Shown here in pieces: positions 8,035-15,653 of a DNA stretch of 42,857 nucleotides (its first letter is position 1; each line of letters starts with the position of its first letter). A model generated the notes under the pieces. It was given only the letters and a program-made list of their open reading frames with translations, was not told the DNA's origin and did not search any database. A program made the translations under genes and the position numbers. The stretch comes from Deltaproteobacteria bacterium (GTDB lineage Bacteria > Desulfobacterota > Desulfovibrionia > Desulfovibrionales > Desulfovibrionaceae): NCBI GenBank assembly GCA_031266055.1, contig JAISBT010000097.1, forward strand, positions 1 to 42,857, read 5' to 3'.

Positions 8035-9126
8035 ATGAACAGCGGGCTTTATCAGAGCAGGCGCGAAAAGCTGCGCAACCTGCTTGAAGAGCAAAATCTC
8101 GGCGGCATGTTGGTGACTTTGGATGCAAACCGCTTTTATTTGAGCGGGTTTGAACTGCAAGACGCGCAAACCAATGAAAGTTCCGGGTGTCTTATCATCA
8201 CCGCCGGAGGTAAAGATTGGCTTTGTACGGATGCCCGTTACGCGGAGGCGGCTTCAAGATTATGGCGGGAGGCGGATAAGGAGGAAGTTTTTATTTACTC
8301 CGGGGGCGGAACGGGCGGCTGCGCCGGGCAGATTAATCAACTGCTTAAAGCAACGGTGAAAGGCGTTCTGGGCTTTGAAGCCTTTTGCATCAGCCAGGGT
8401 TTTTTTGCCGGGGTGACCGCCGGGTTAAGCGTTGCCGGCGCGGACGGCCTGGTGGAAAAATTGCGTATCGTCAAGAGCCCTGAAGAAATAGCTCTGATGC
8501 GGGAATCTTGTAATTTGAATCACGCGCTTTTGCATTGGCTTCCCGGCTCACTGGCCTTCGGGCGGACGGAAAAAAATATTTCCTGGGACATTGAGCAGTT
8601 TTTCCGCAACCATGGAGCCGAGGCCCTGTCTTTTGAAAGTATTGTGGGCATCAACGCCAATGCTGCATTGCCCCATGCCAGAGCGGGCGAGGCGAGCATC
8701 GGCGAAAACAGTTGCGTACTTGTGGATGTCGGCTGCAGGCTGAAAGATTACTGCTCGGATCAGACGCGGACTTTCTGGGTGGGCGATAAAGCCCCGGGGC
8801 ATTTTTTAAAAACTTTGGAGCAGGTAAAAGAGGCCCAGAAGCGCGCCTTCAAGGTTATAAAACCGGGCGCGGCATGTAAAGACGTCCATGCCGCCGCCGG
8901 TAAATATTTTGAAGAACAAGGCGTGGCCGGGCATTTTAACCACGGGCTGGGGCACGGCGTCGGCCTGCAAACCCATGAACGGCCCAGGCTCAATGCCGCA
9001 GATGAAACTGTTTTGAAGCCGGGCATGGTCGTAACCGTGGAACCGGGGCTTTACTACCCGGAATGGGGCGGAGTGCGCTGGGAGCATATGGTTCTGGTTA
9101 CAGAAGACGGGTATGAAATTTTTTAG
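8035..9126 (+). CDS. M24 family Xaa-Pro aminopeptidase / dipeptidase
   Basis: The 363-residue cytosolic metallopeptidase would release N-terminal residues before proline. An N-terminal creatinase-like domain (about 1-130) is followed by the pita-bread catalytic domain. Metal ligands are visible in order: Asp in VDVGCRLKDYCSDQTRTF, His in GHGVGLQTHERP, Glu in VTVEPGLYYP and Glu in GVRWEHMVLV. The start at 8035 follows a purine-rich GAGAGTGTGAAAGA. Its TAG stop merges with an AGAGCGTCTCAAAATTAAAC repeat module at 9125-9144. Proline-containing peptides would be one source of proline for the proline reductase about 18 kb away, which is speculative. Confidence 0.9.
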   Translation: MNSGLYQSRREKLRNLLEEQNLGGMLVTLDANRFYLSGFELQDAQTNESSGCLIITAGGKDWLCTDARYAEAASRLWREADKEEVFIYSGGGTGGCAGQINQLLKATVKGVLGFEAFCISQGFFAGVTAGLSVAGADGLVEKLRIVKSPEEIALMRESCNLNHALLHWLPGSLAFGRTEKNISWDIEQFFRNHGAEALSFESIVGINANAALPHARAGEASIGENSCVLVDVGCRLKDYCSDQTRTFWVGDKAPGHFLKTLEQVKEAQKRAFKVIKPGAACKDVHAAAGKYFEEQGVAGHFNHGLGHGVGLQTHERPRLNAADETVLKPGMVVTVEPGLYYPEWGGVRWEHMVLVTEDGYEIF

Positions 9127-9148
9127 AGCGTCTCAAAATTAAACGGCT

Positions 9149-10096
9149 TCAGGAAACGGCAACCGCCCAGATCAGGCCGATTCCGCAGGCAAGATACATC
9201 ATGCGCACGAATTTTCCGTATGCGTCCAGGGTCAGCCAGTCACCGGACGCTTTATGCACGAGCGTGCAAACGCGCCAATGCAGGGGCAGACATAGGGCAA
9301 TTGCCGCAAGCACAGGCCAGGAACAAGCTCCGGTGAGCCACAGCGTAAAAAGTAACAGCCAGATTACCGGCCACCATAAAGTGAACAGAAAAACCGCTCT
9401 GACCGGCCCAAGCACTCCGGCCAAAGTATGCTTGCCCATTGCTTGGTCGGTTTCTATTTCAGGCAGACTCTGAAAATATAAAATACCGGCGACCATAAAA
9501 CCCACAGGCAGTGAGAGAGCCAAAGCCCTGGAAGAAAAACTGCCGGTAAGGCAGTAGTAGCTGCCTTCCACCATGATGACGCCCATGTTCAAAAATACGA
9601 ATAATTCACCCAGGGCGCGGTAGCCGTATCTTATGGGCGGGGCAACATAGAACAGGCTGGAAAAAACGGCAAACAGGGTAATCAGCCATAAAAGCCCGAG
9701 TCCGGTAAGCCGGGAACCGACCCAGGTTAAAACAAAGACCAGCAGATACAGGAAGATTAAAACACAAGTAATTTCGCGGGGGCTGATTTTACCGCTGACC
9801 AGGCCGCCGGATCCGCCGATGGTATCCGTGTTGTCCGTACCCTGCAGATAATCAAAGAGATCATTGGCAAGGTTGGCGGCCAGATGCAAGGCAAAGGAGA
9901 CAAGCAGCACTCCGCTGAAAATAAAATTGTTCCATTGCCCGGTATCCTTGCCCGCAAGCGCATAGCCCAAAAGCAACGGCACCAGGGAGGCAATGTAAAA
10001 GGGCGGACGCAGGGCTTTCCACCAGGCTTTGGCTTTTTCCGCGCATGACCATTGCCGGGAGCTTGACCTGGAAAACAATTTGCTTGTATGGCGCAA
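9149..10096 (-). CDS. UbiA-family prenyltransferase (MenA-like)
   Basis: This is an integral membrane enzyme with about eight hydrophobic segments. The Asp-rich prenyl-diphosphate motif NDLFDYLQGTD appears roughly a third of the way in, and the second Asp motif region is PEIETDQAMGKHTLAG. It most likely attaches a polyprenyl chain to an aromatic acid such as 1,4-dihydroxy-2-naphthoate in menaquinone synthesis; the substrate is inferred from resemblance to MenA, and no other men gene is in the window. The frame is open to an ATG at 10174, but those codons lie in the element D hairpin repeat. A TTG at 10096 with GGA about 10 nt upstream is a better start, with moderate confidence; translation could also begin slightly further in. 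Confidence 0.8.
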   Translation of the reverse strand: MRHTSKLFSRSSSRQWSCAEKAKAWWKALRPPFYIASLVPLLLGYALAGKDTGQWNNFIFSGVLLVSFALHLAANLANDLFDYLQGTDNTDTIGGSGGLVSGKISPREITCVLIFLYLLVFVLTWVGSRLTGLGLLWLITLFAVFSSLFYVAPPIRYGYRALGELFVFLNMGVIMVEGSYYCLTGSFSSRALALSLPVGFMVAGILYFQSLPEIETDQAMGKHTLAGVLGPVRAVFLFTLWWPVIWLLLFTLWLTGACSWPVLAAIALCLPLHWRVCTLVHKASGDWLTLDAYGKFVRMMYLACGIGLIWAVAVS

Positions 10097-10122
10097 AATA
10101 TTTATTTTTCCTATGTATAGTT

Positions 10123-10169
10123 GATGCTGAAAAAGTCGGGAAACGACTTTTTCAGAAAGGCACACCGGC
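10123..10169 (+). repeat. Element D hairpin
   Basis: A perfect 12-bp stem CTGAAAAAGTCG (10127-10138) / CGACTTTTTCAG (10144-10155) with a 5-nt loop, plus a conserved flank AAAGGCACACCGGC. It recurs in reverse at 18674-18720, where about 47 bp match with one difference. Confidence 0.8.
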
Positions 10170-10261
10170 TTCAAGCGCCGCTACGCGGACGCCGCAAGTA
10201 AATTGCGGCTCGCTTTACGCCGCGCCAGGTCGATTGCATCGACCTGGTTAGAGCAATTTAA

Positions 10262-10930
10262 TTATGTAGTTACATTATTTGGCCCAAATGTGCGCTTCTT
10301 CAGCGCCGGGCGAAAAAAGCGCCGGGCTTTGCCCGGAAACGCGCGGATCCGGATTCTCCGCGCCAGGGTGCGCCTCTCTGTATTCCGCTTCCCGGAAAGA
10401 GCATTCCGGGGGGTGAAGGTTTGCTGATCCTCCGCCAAATCCGGGGTGGCGTCCATTTTTCCGGCCGGAGAAACAATTTTTTGCGGCGGATCGCGGAATT
10501 CATCGGTCACTCTTGATAAAAAAGCGGCCCGGGTGTCCCCGGCGGATGCCGAGAGCCCGGCTTCGCTGTTGTGCAGGCTTTCAGCGAGATAATTGAACAT
10601 GCCATGCAGTTCACTATACAGATTTCCATCCCCGGATTTATTTTCCGGAACGCGCAAACCTGTAACCAGCGTGCGCCCTATGGCATTGTGCAGTTTGAAC
10701 AGGGGGCGCAAAAAAAAGGCATGCAATACCCCGTAAAGCAAAAGCGTGATCATGCAGGAACCGGCCACCAGAGGTATGACAGCGGTCAGGCGCAGGGCGT
10801 CGTTCATCAAAAAAAAGAGCAGCATATCCACGCAGGCCATAAAAAAAATACAGATGGCCAACAGATCCAGCTGCAATTTTAATTTGGCTTTGACAGTTTT
10901 TTTATTATCCGGTTCTCGCTGCTGCATCAT
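10262..10930 (-). CDS. Truncated histidine-kinase-like membrane protein
   Basis: The 222-residue frame has two hydrophobic helices (about 21-42 and 47-72), then a HAMP-like stretch (about 73-125) and a segment near 133-152, TRAAFLSRVTDEFRDPPQKI. That segment looks like the HisKA phospho-acceptor helix (compare the usual FLS...HEFRTPL) but has Asp143 where His is expected. No ATPase domain follows. The last 60 residues are Arg-rich and partly encoded by a GC-rich palindrome, so they look like read-through into noncoding DNA. This is probably a decayed sensor kinase or a pseudo-kinase fragment with membrane topology kept. No partner gene is adjacent. Confidence 0.5.
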   Translation of the reverse strand: MMQQREPDNKKTVKAKLKLQLDLLAICIFFMACVDMLLFFLMNDALRLTAVIPLVAGSCMITLLLYGVLHAFFLRPLFKLHNAIGRTLVTGLRVPENKSGDGNLYSELHGMFNYLAESLHNSEAGLSASAGDTRAAFLSRVTDEFRDPPQKIVSPAGKMDATPDLAEDQQTFTPRNALSGKRNTERRTLARRIRIRAFPGKARRFFRPALKKRTFGPNNVTT

Positions 10931-10960
10931 CTTGAATCCTTCAGTTTTATTTCGAGGGAG

Positions 10961-11021
10961 CGGTTCAGCTTTTCAAAGTTGTGCCGTTCTGCAAGCATTT
11001 CAAGCGTAAAATGCTCTATAT
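10961..11021 (+). repeat. Element B, short copy
   Basis: AGCGGTTCAGCTTTTCAAAG with a weak hairpin, then the conserved right end TTTCAAGCGTAAAATGCTCTA. It occupies the gap between the truncated kinase-like gene and the 3' end of mgtE, and the right end shows the terminal sequence TAAAATGCTCTA complementary to the TAGAGCATTTTA left end of other copies. Confidence 0.65.
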
Positions 11022-11037
11022 GGTTTTCAGGGGGCCT

Positions 11038-12354
11038 CTACAGTAAAAATAAAGTGACCAGACCTAAAAAGATAAAAAAACCGGCGCCATCGGTGATAGC
11101 GGTGAGAAAAATACTGGAGGCCTGAGCCGGATCTCTCCCGAATTTTTTCAGGATCAAGGGTATGGAGGCTCCGGCCAGAGCGCCTAAAACCATATCCATG
11201 ACCAGAGCAAGCACCATCAAGGTGCAGAGCAGAGGAATCCTGGTCACAAAATATACTCCGCACCACACGAGTATGGCCACCAGCAGGCCGTTGCACAAAC
11301 TTATCCTTAATTCGCGGCGTATAGCCATGAAGGCGCGTTCATTATCCGGCTTTTCCAGAGCCAGTTGGCGGATGATTACCGCCAGGGCCTGCTGCCCGGT
11401 ATTGCCGGCTTGATTGGCGACCATAGGCATAAATACCGCTAAAATCGGCATGGCGGCTATGCTGCCTTCAAACAGATAAACCATGGAGGCGGATATGGCC
11501 GAGTTGATCATGTTGACCAAAAGCCAGGGCAGGCGCATTTTTACGGAATCCGCTGCCGGGGTATCCACCGATTCGTCCTGCCCCGCGCCCACCATGCCCA
11601 GCATGTCTTCGCTGGCCAGTTCGTTTATCAGATCAATGACATCATCATGCGTGATGATGCCCAAAATACGCCCGGCATGGTCTACCACCGGCAAGGCCAT
11701 GAAGTTGTAATCGCTGAACATGCGGGCAACTTCGTTGCGTTTCTGATCAAAAGTAACGGAAATAATGTTGCTTCGGCTGGCGTCTTTAAGAATCGTCCCT
11801 TTGGGTAAAATCAGAAGGTCGCGCAGGGAAAGCACTCCGGTAAGATGGTCGTTATCCGACACTATATAGGCGTAATACGGAAGCTCCTTGTCTTCAATAT
11901 CCTGCCGCACAACTTTGATCGCTTCATCCACCGTGAGTTCCTGGTCAAGCACCACAATTTCCGTATTCATGATGCTGCCGGCGGTATCAGGGTCAAAGGC
12001 CATCAAAGTGCGGATTTCTTCGGCTTCTTCAAGCTCCAGGGAACTCAGAAGTTCGTCGCGCTGCTCGGCCTTGAGTTCGTCCAGCACATCGGCGGCGTCA
12101 TCAGGCGACATTTCGCCGATCAAGGTAGCGGCGATACTTGTATCAAGCCGCTCCAGCAGCTCAATGCGCGCGCCTTCATCCATTTCCACCAAGGCTTCGG
12201 CGGCATGGTCGGCCGGCAGGCGCTGCAAAATGTTCACCTGCTCCGGCAGAGAGAGTTGCCCAATCCTGTCCGCCAAATCAGCCGGATGTTCGGATTCTGG
12301 GGCAAGAACCGCGCGCGCTTCAAGCGCGGCGGCTGTATCCGCTTGCACAGTCAT
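11038..12354 (-). CDS. mgtE: MgtE-type magnesium transporter
   Basis: The 438-residue inner-membrane Mg2+ channel or transporter has the family layout. The N-terminal superhelical MgtE_N domain (about 25-130) includes LPEQVNILQRLPADHAAEAL and MSPDDAADVLDEL. Two CBS domains (about 135-255) include GVLSLRDLLILPKGT and GIITHDDVIDLI. Five transmembrane helices follow (about 285-437), with the pore-lining region FMPMVANQAGNTGQQALAVI. The cytosolic domains normally close the pore when Mg2+ is high. No Mg2+ riboswitch was recognised in the 285-bp upstream gap, which is full of repeats. Confidence 0.94.
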   Translation of the reverse strand: MTVQADTAAALEARAVLAPESEHPADLADRIGQLSLPEQVNILQRLPADHAAEALVEMDEGARIELLERLDTSIAATLIGEMSPDDAADVLDELKAEQRDELLSSLELEEAEEIRTLMAFDPDTAGSIMNTEIVVLDQELTVDEAIKVVRQDIEDKELPYYAYIVSDNDHLTGVLSLRDLLILPKGTILKDASRSNIISVTFDQKRNEVARMFSDYNFMALPVVDHAGRILGIITHDDVIDLINELASEDMLGMVGAGQDESVDTPAADSVKMRLPWLLVNMINSAISASMVYLFEGSIAAMPILAVFMPMVANQAGNTGQQALAVIIRQLALEKPDNERAFMAIRRELRISLCNGLLVAILVWCGVYFVTRIPLLCTLMVLALVMDMVLGALAGASIPLILKKFGRDPAQASSIFLTAITDGAGFFIFLGLVTLFLL

Positions 12355-12429
12355 GGCTGCTCGCTGTTTATTTTCAGATGGTTTTTAGCTTAAGCCTTGA
12401 CGAATCAGGGGCATAGACCTAAACTGCCT

Positions 12430-12600
12430 TACGCTTTTACAGATTTCCGCATGGAAATCTGAACATCATCCGTCCGGCTGATGTCGCCGCGAAGCGGCGA
12501 GAGTCAACCGAAAACCACGTTTTTCGGTTGAGGATCCTCCGCAGGGAAAAGTTTACTTTTCAATGCGGATATCAGTAATTCCAGCCGCCGGGCTTGTCCG
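12430..12600. repeat. Intergenic hairpin mosaic upstream of mgtE and nadC
   Basis: Several palindromes in series: CAGATTTCC/GGAAATCTG, GTCGCCGC/GCGGCGA, and CAACCGAAAA/TTTTCGGTTG. They are followed by a GGATCCTCCGCAGGGAAAAG module and a GGCTTGTCCGCCCGGC palindrome. The first palindrome and the GATCCTCCGCAG module recur together at 34185-34250. The 285-bp divergent region shows no clear promoter to me. Confidence 0.6.
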
Positions 12601-12639
12601 CCCGGCGCTGCCAACCGTTAAACCACTACTTAAAACGCT

Positions 12640-13530
12640 ATGCATTGTCTATCTTTTGACGAATTTTTTCAAGGGCAGCCCGGGGATTTTCTTCTTAAGG
12701 CCATCAGAGCGGCGTTGGAAGAAGACGGGACGGATTTGACCTCAAATGCGGTATTCAACCGGGAGCACCAGAGCCAGGTTGCCCTGGTGGCCAAAGAAGA
12801 TTCCCTGGTCGCCGGACTTCCGGTCATCCCCCTGATTATGGCTGAGGCGGAAAAATACGCAAGCGGCGCCTGGAGCTATGCGGCAAAAGTGCAAGAGGGG
12901 AGCTTCGTATCCGCGGGCACGGTTCTGGCCGTTATTTTTGGCCCCAGCAGGCTTCTTTTGAAAGCGGAAAGAATCATTATCAATTTTATCAGCCACATGT
13001 CGGGGGTGGCGAACTTGACCGCCCGCTATGTTAAAGCCTTGCAGGGCACCGGAACCCGTTTGCTGGATACGCGTAAAACGCTGCCGGGGATGCGGCACGC
13101 GCAAAAATACGCCGTGCTGGTGGGAGGGGGGCATAATCACCGCTTCAGCCTGGAAGACATGCTTATGCTTAAAGACAACCATATCGACGCGGCAGGTTCA
13201 ATCAGCGAAGCGGTAAAGCTTTTGCGCCAGGCCTATAACCCCTGTCCCCCCATAGAAGTTGAATGCAGAAATGAAGCGGAGGCGGCCGAAGCCGTACGCG
13301 CCGGAGTTGACCGCATCATGCTGGACAATATGGATGCGGCCGGTATAACCGGGGCGCTGGCAATTATCCCGGAGCATATTGAAACAGAAGTGAGCGGCGG
13401 GGTTAATCTGGAAAATATCGCCCTGCTGGTAAAACCCTCCGCCGGATCCAGAGGGCCGGATTTTGTCTCTGTGGGGCGGTTGACCCATTCCGCGCCGACG
13501 GCGGATTTTAGCATGCGCTTTTTGTCCTAG
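12640..13530 (+). CDS. nadC: Nicotinate-nucleotide pyrophosphorylase (quinolinate phosphoribosyltransferase)
   Basis: NadC converts quinolinate and PRPP to nicotinate mononucleotide, CO2 and PPi, completing the de novo ring pathway started by NadB and NadA. The 296-residue protein has the N-terminal sandwich domain and the incomplete beta/alpha barrel. Conserved segments are DTRKTLPGMRHAQKYAV, GGGHNHRFSLEDMLMLKDNH, PIEVECRNEAEA, IMLDNMDAAG, VSGGVNLENI and SVGRLTHSAP. No good Shine-Dalgarno sequence precedes the ATG at 12640 because repeat DNA abuts it. Its TAG stop is also the first three bases of an element A copy. It is separated from nadB only by that element, so the two may still be co-transcribed. 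Confidence 0.94.
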   Translation: MHCLSFDEFFQGQPGDFLLKAIRAALEEDGTDLTSNAVFNREHQSQVALVAKEDSLVAGLPVIPLIMAEAEKYASGAWSYAAKVQEGSFVSAGTVLAVIFGPSRLLLKAERIIINFISHMSGVANLTARYVKALQGTGTRLLDTRKTLPGMRHAQKYAVLVGGGHNHRFSLEDMLMLKDNHIDAAGSISEAVKLLRQAYNPCPPIEVECRNEAEAAEAVRAGVDRIMLDNMDAAGITGALAIIPEHIETEVSGGVNLENIALLVKPSAGSRGPDFVSVGRLTHSAPTADFSMRFLS

Positions 13531-13699
13531 TGCCATGTATCGCTTAAAACTACGCATGCGCTTCGTTTTAAGCGATAAGACCGCAAAGCAAAAAACGTGG
13601 TTTTTGCTTTGCTCCGCCGCCATAAGGCGGCGCGCCGGGCTTGTTCGTCCGGCGTCAGTACGCTGTTCTATACGAACTTTTAAGTGTTACAGAGTACTA
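13528..13699 (-). repeat. Element A (MITE-like), full copy, 172 bp
   Basis: It begins TAGTGCCATGT at the nadC stop codon and ends ACAGAGTACTA, with a CTAG on both outer sides. The ends are imperfect terminal inverted repeats sharing the CTTAAAA/TTTTAAG core. Inside are the GCAAAGCAAAAA hairpin and the GCCGCC-TAAGGCGGC palindrome. Orientation is opposite to the copy at 15464-15634. Confidence 0.85.
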
Positions 13700-13700
13700 G

Positions 13701-13731
13701 AGCATTTCAACATTTTCAATGTCAAAATGCT
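13701..13731. repeat. Short element B hairpin before nadB
   Basis: AGCATTT at 13701-13707 pairs with AAATGCT at 13725-13731, with an inner ACATT/AATGT pairing. The nadB ribosome binding site (AAGAGG) lies immediately after the stem, so the hairpin could affect nadB translation or stability. Confidence 0.6.
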
Positions 13732-13745
13732 AAAAGAGGTACACC

Positions 13746-15347
13746 ATGGCGAATCAAGATCGGTCATATACTCCCGTGCTGGTTATCGGAAGCGGCATAG
13801 CGGGGTGTACAACGGCGCTTGTGCTTGCGGATGCGGGAGTCAGCGTAACCCTGATCAGCGCGGGATCATCCGGAAAAGAAGCCAACTCCTGGCTGGCACA
13901 GGGAGGCATTATCTATAAAGCCGAGCAGGGCGATCCCGCTTTGCTGGAACAGGATTTGCTCACGGCCGGACACAGGCACAACAATATCGACGCGGTGCGT
14001 TATCTGGCCGAACAGGGTTCGCGGGTAGTGGAAGAACTTCTGATCCGGCGTCTGAATATTCCTTTTACCCAACATGCCGAAAACCCCAAAGTAGAGCTGG
14101 AGTGGGAGCTGACCCGGGAAGGCGGGCATTCCGCCCCGCGGATATTATATTGCGCGGATCACACCGGGCGGAGCATTATGGACAGCCTTATGGCGGCGGT
14201 GGAACAATCTCCCAATATCGCCATCCTGCGCGGCATGACGGCCATAGACCTGCTTACCGCCCACCATCATACCCTCGGCATGGAGTACAGATATCAGCTG
14301 GAAAACGCCTGTTGCGGCGCGTATGTTTTTAATGAAACCACCCGTCGGGTGGAAACGATGCTGGCTGATTATACTGTGTTGGCCACCGGCGGGGTCGGGC
14401 AGCTTTTTTTGCATACAACCAATTCGACGGGAGCGGTCGGATCAGCCATATCCATGGCCAGCCGCGCTTTTGCGCGGCTGGAAAATCTGGAGTTCATGCA
14501 GTTTCACCCCACCGCTTTTTATCACCAGAATGCCCCGCGGTTTTTGATTACCGAAGCCATAAGAGGCGAGGGGGCCATACTGGTCGATGCGGAAGGCAAG
14601 CGGTTTATGCCGCGCTATGACCAGCGCGCGGAACTTGCCCCGCGGGATGTCGTCTCGCAATCCATTGTCGCGGAAATGCTCAAAAGCGGAGCGCAATGCG
14701 TGTATCTGGACGTTCGTGACGTCCAGCATGATCTGGTCAGGCGGTTTCCCACGGTGTTTGAATCCTGCGCGAAATACAACATAGACATACGCAAGGATTT
14801 AATTCCGGTTGTTCCCGCGGCGCACTATTTTTGCGGAGGCGTGCTTACGGATCTGGCCGGGCGTACCAGTCTGAGCCGGCTCTACAGCGTTGGAGAATGC
14901 AGCTGCACCGGGCTGCACGGGGCCAACCGGCTGGCCAGCGCGTCTTTGCTGGAAGGGCTGCTTTGGGGATACAGCGCGGCCAAAGATATTTTTAATGGTC
15001 TGGCGGAGGGGAAAACCCTGACTGAACGTTTGCGGGATAACATTGCCCCCTGGCATTCCACCGTAGCCTCGGAACAAAACGACGACCCGGCTTTGATTGC
15101 CCAGGATTGGGCCAATATCCGCAATACCATGTGGAATTATGTCGGCATAATGCGCACGCAGGCGAGACTTTCCCGCGCATTTGAAGAAATGCGGGATCTT
15201 TCGCGCCATGTGCATGATTTTTACAAGCAGACGCCTATTTCCAAACCGCTGATTGATCTTTTTCACGGATGTCAGGCCGCCTACATGATTATTCAGTCCT
15301 GCAAGCGCAATACCCGGAGTTTGGGCTGCCACCGTCTTATGGATTAG
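13746..15347 (+). CDS. nadB: L-aspartate oxidase
   Basis: NadB is an FAD flavoprotein that oxidises L-aspartate to iminoaspartate, the substrate of quinolinate synthase NadA; in anaerobes fumarate usually serves as electron acceptor. The 533-residue protein has the N-terminal dinucleotide motif VIGSGIAGCTTAL, then SWLAQGG, the substrate-site segments RNLEFMQFHPTAF-like (seen as RLENLEFMQFHPTAF), EAIRGEGAILVD and PRDVVSQSI, HYFCGGVLTDLAGRTS, SVGECSCTGLHGANRLASAS and the C-terminal helical domain. RBS AAGAGG is 6-7 nt before the ATG. The TAG stop overlaps the first hairpin of an element B copy. Confidence 0.95.
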   Translation: MANQDRSYTPVLVIGSGIAGCTTALVLADAGVSVTLISAGSSGKEANSWLAQGGIIYKAEQGDPALLEQDLLTAGHRHNNIDAVRYLAEQGSRVVEELLIRRLNIPFTQHAENPKVELEWELTREGGHSAPRILYCADHTGRSIMDSLMAAVEQSPNIAILRGMTAIDLLTAHHHTLGMEYRYQLENACCGAYVFNETTRRVETMLADYTVLATGGVGQLFLHTTNSTGAVGSAISMASRAFARLENLEFMQFHPTAFYHQNAPRFLITEAIRGEGAILVDAEGKRFMPRYDQRAELAPRDVVSQSIVAEMLKSGAQCVYLDVRDVQHDLVRRFPTVFESCAKYNIDIRKDLIPVVPAAHYFCGGVLTDLAGRTSLSRLYSVGECSCTGLHGANRLASASLLEGLLWGYSAAKDIFNGLAEGKTLTERLRDNIAPWHSTVASEQNDDPALIAQDWANIRNTMWNYVGIMRTQARLSRAFEEMRDLSRHVHDFYKQTPISKPLIDLFHGCQAAYMIIQSCKRNTRSLGCHRLMD

Positions 15348-15463
15348 AGCGTTTTAACATTGAAAATGTTGAAATGCTCTGGCGGCGGGAACCGCCGCCC
15401 GCCCCGTAGGCGCAGGCGAAACTTGTTTCGCCGTTAAGCGACAATCTCAAGCGTAAAATGCCA
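15346..15463 (+). repeat. Element B copy starting in the nadB stop codon
   Basis: The hairpin AGAGC...GCTCT (15346-15380) begins with the AG of the nadB TAG. It is followed by GGCGGCGG/CCGCCGCC, an AGGCGAAACTTGTTTCGCC hairpin, GTTAAGCGACAATCTC and the right end AAGCGTAAAATG. Together with the next element it fills the 306-bp gap before the TIR gene. Confidence 0.8.
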
Positions 15464-15634
15464 TAGTACGCTGTAACACTTAAAAGTTCGTATAGAACAG
15501 CGTACTGACGCCGGGTGAACAAGCCCGGCGCGCCGCCTTAAGGCGGCGGAGCAAAGCAAAAACCACGTTTTTTGCTTTGCGATCTTCACACTTCAAACGT
15601 AGCGAAGCGAAGTTTTAAGTGTGACATGGTAATA
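15464..15634 (+). repeat. Element A (MITE-like), full copy, 171 bp
   Basis: The left terminal repeat is TAGTACGCTGT then AACACTTAAAA; the right end is TTTTAAGTGTGACATGGTA. Between them are the palindromes GCCGCCTTAAGGCGGC and GCAAAGCAAAAA/TTTTTGCTTTGC, and a CTTCAAACGTAGCGAAGCGAAG segment. It is directly followed by the ribosome binding site of the TIR gene, so any TIR promoter must lie inside or before it. Confidence 0.85.
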
Positions 15635-15653
15635 GAGTAACAGGGAGGTTCAC

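Noticed and set aside
10097-10174. N-terminal extension of the UbiA-type prenyltransferase
   Set aside because: These codons lie within or next to the element D hairpin, and the added residues do not resemble the family.
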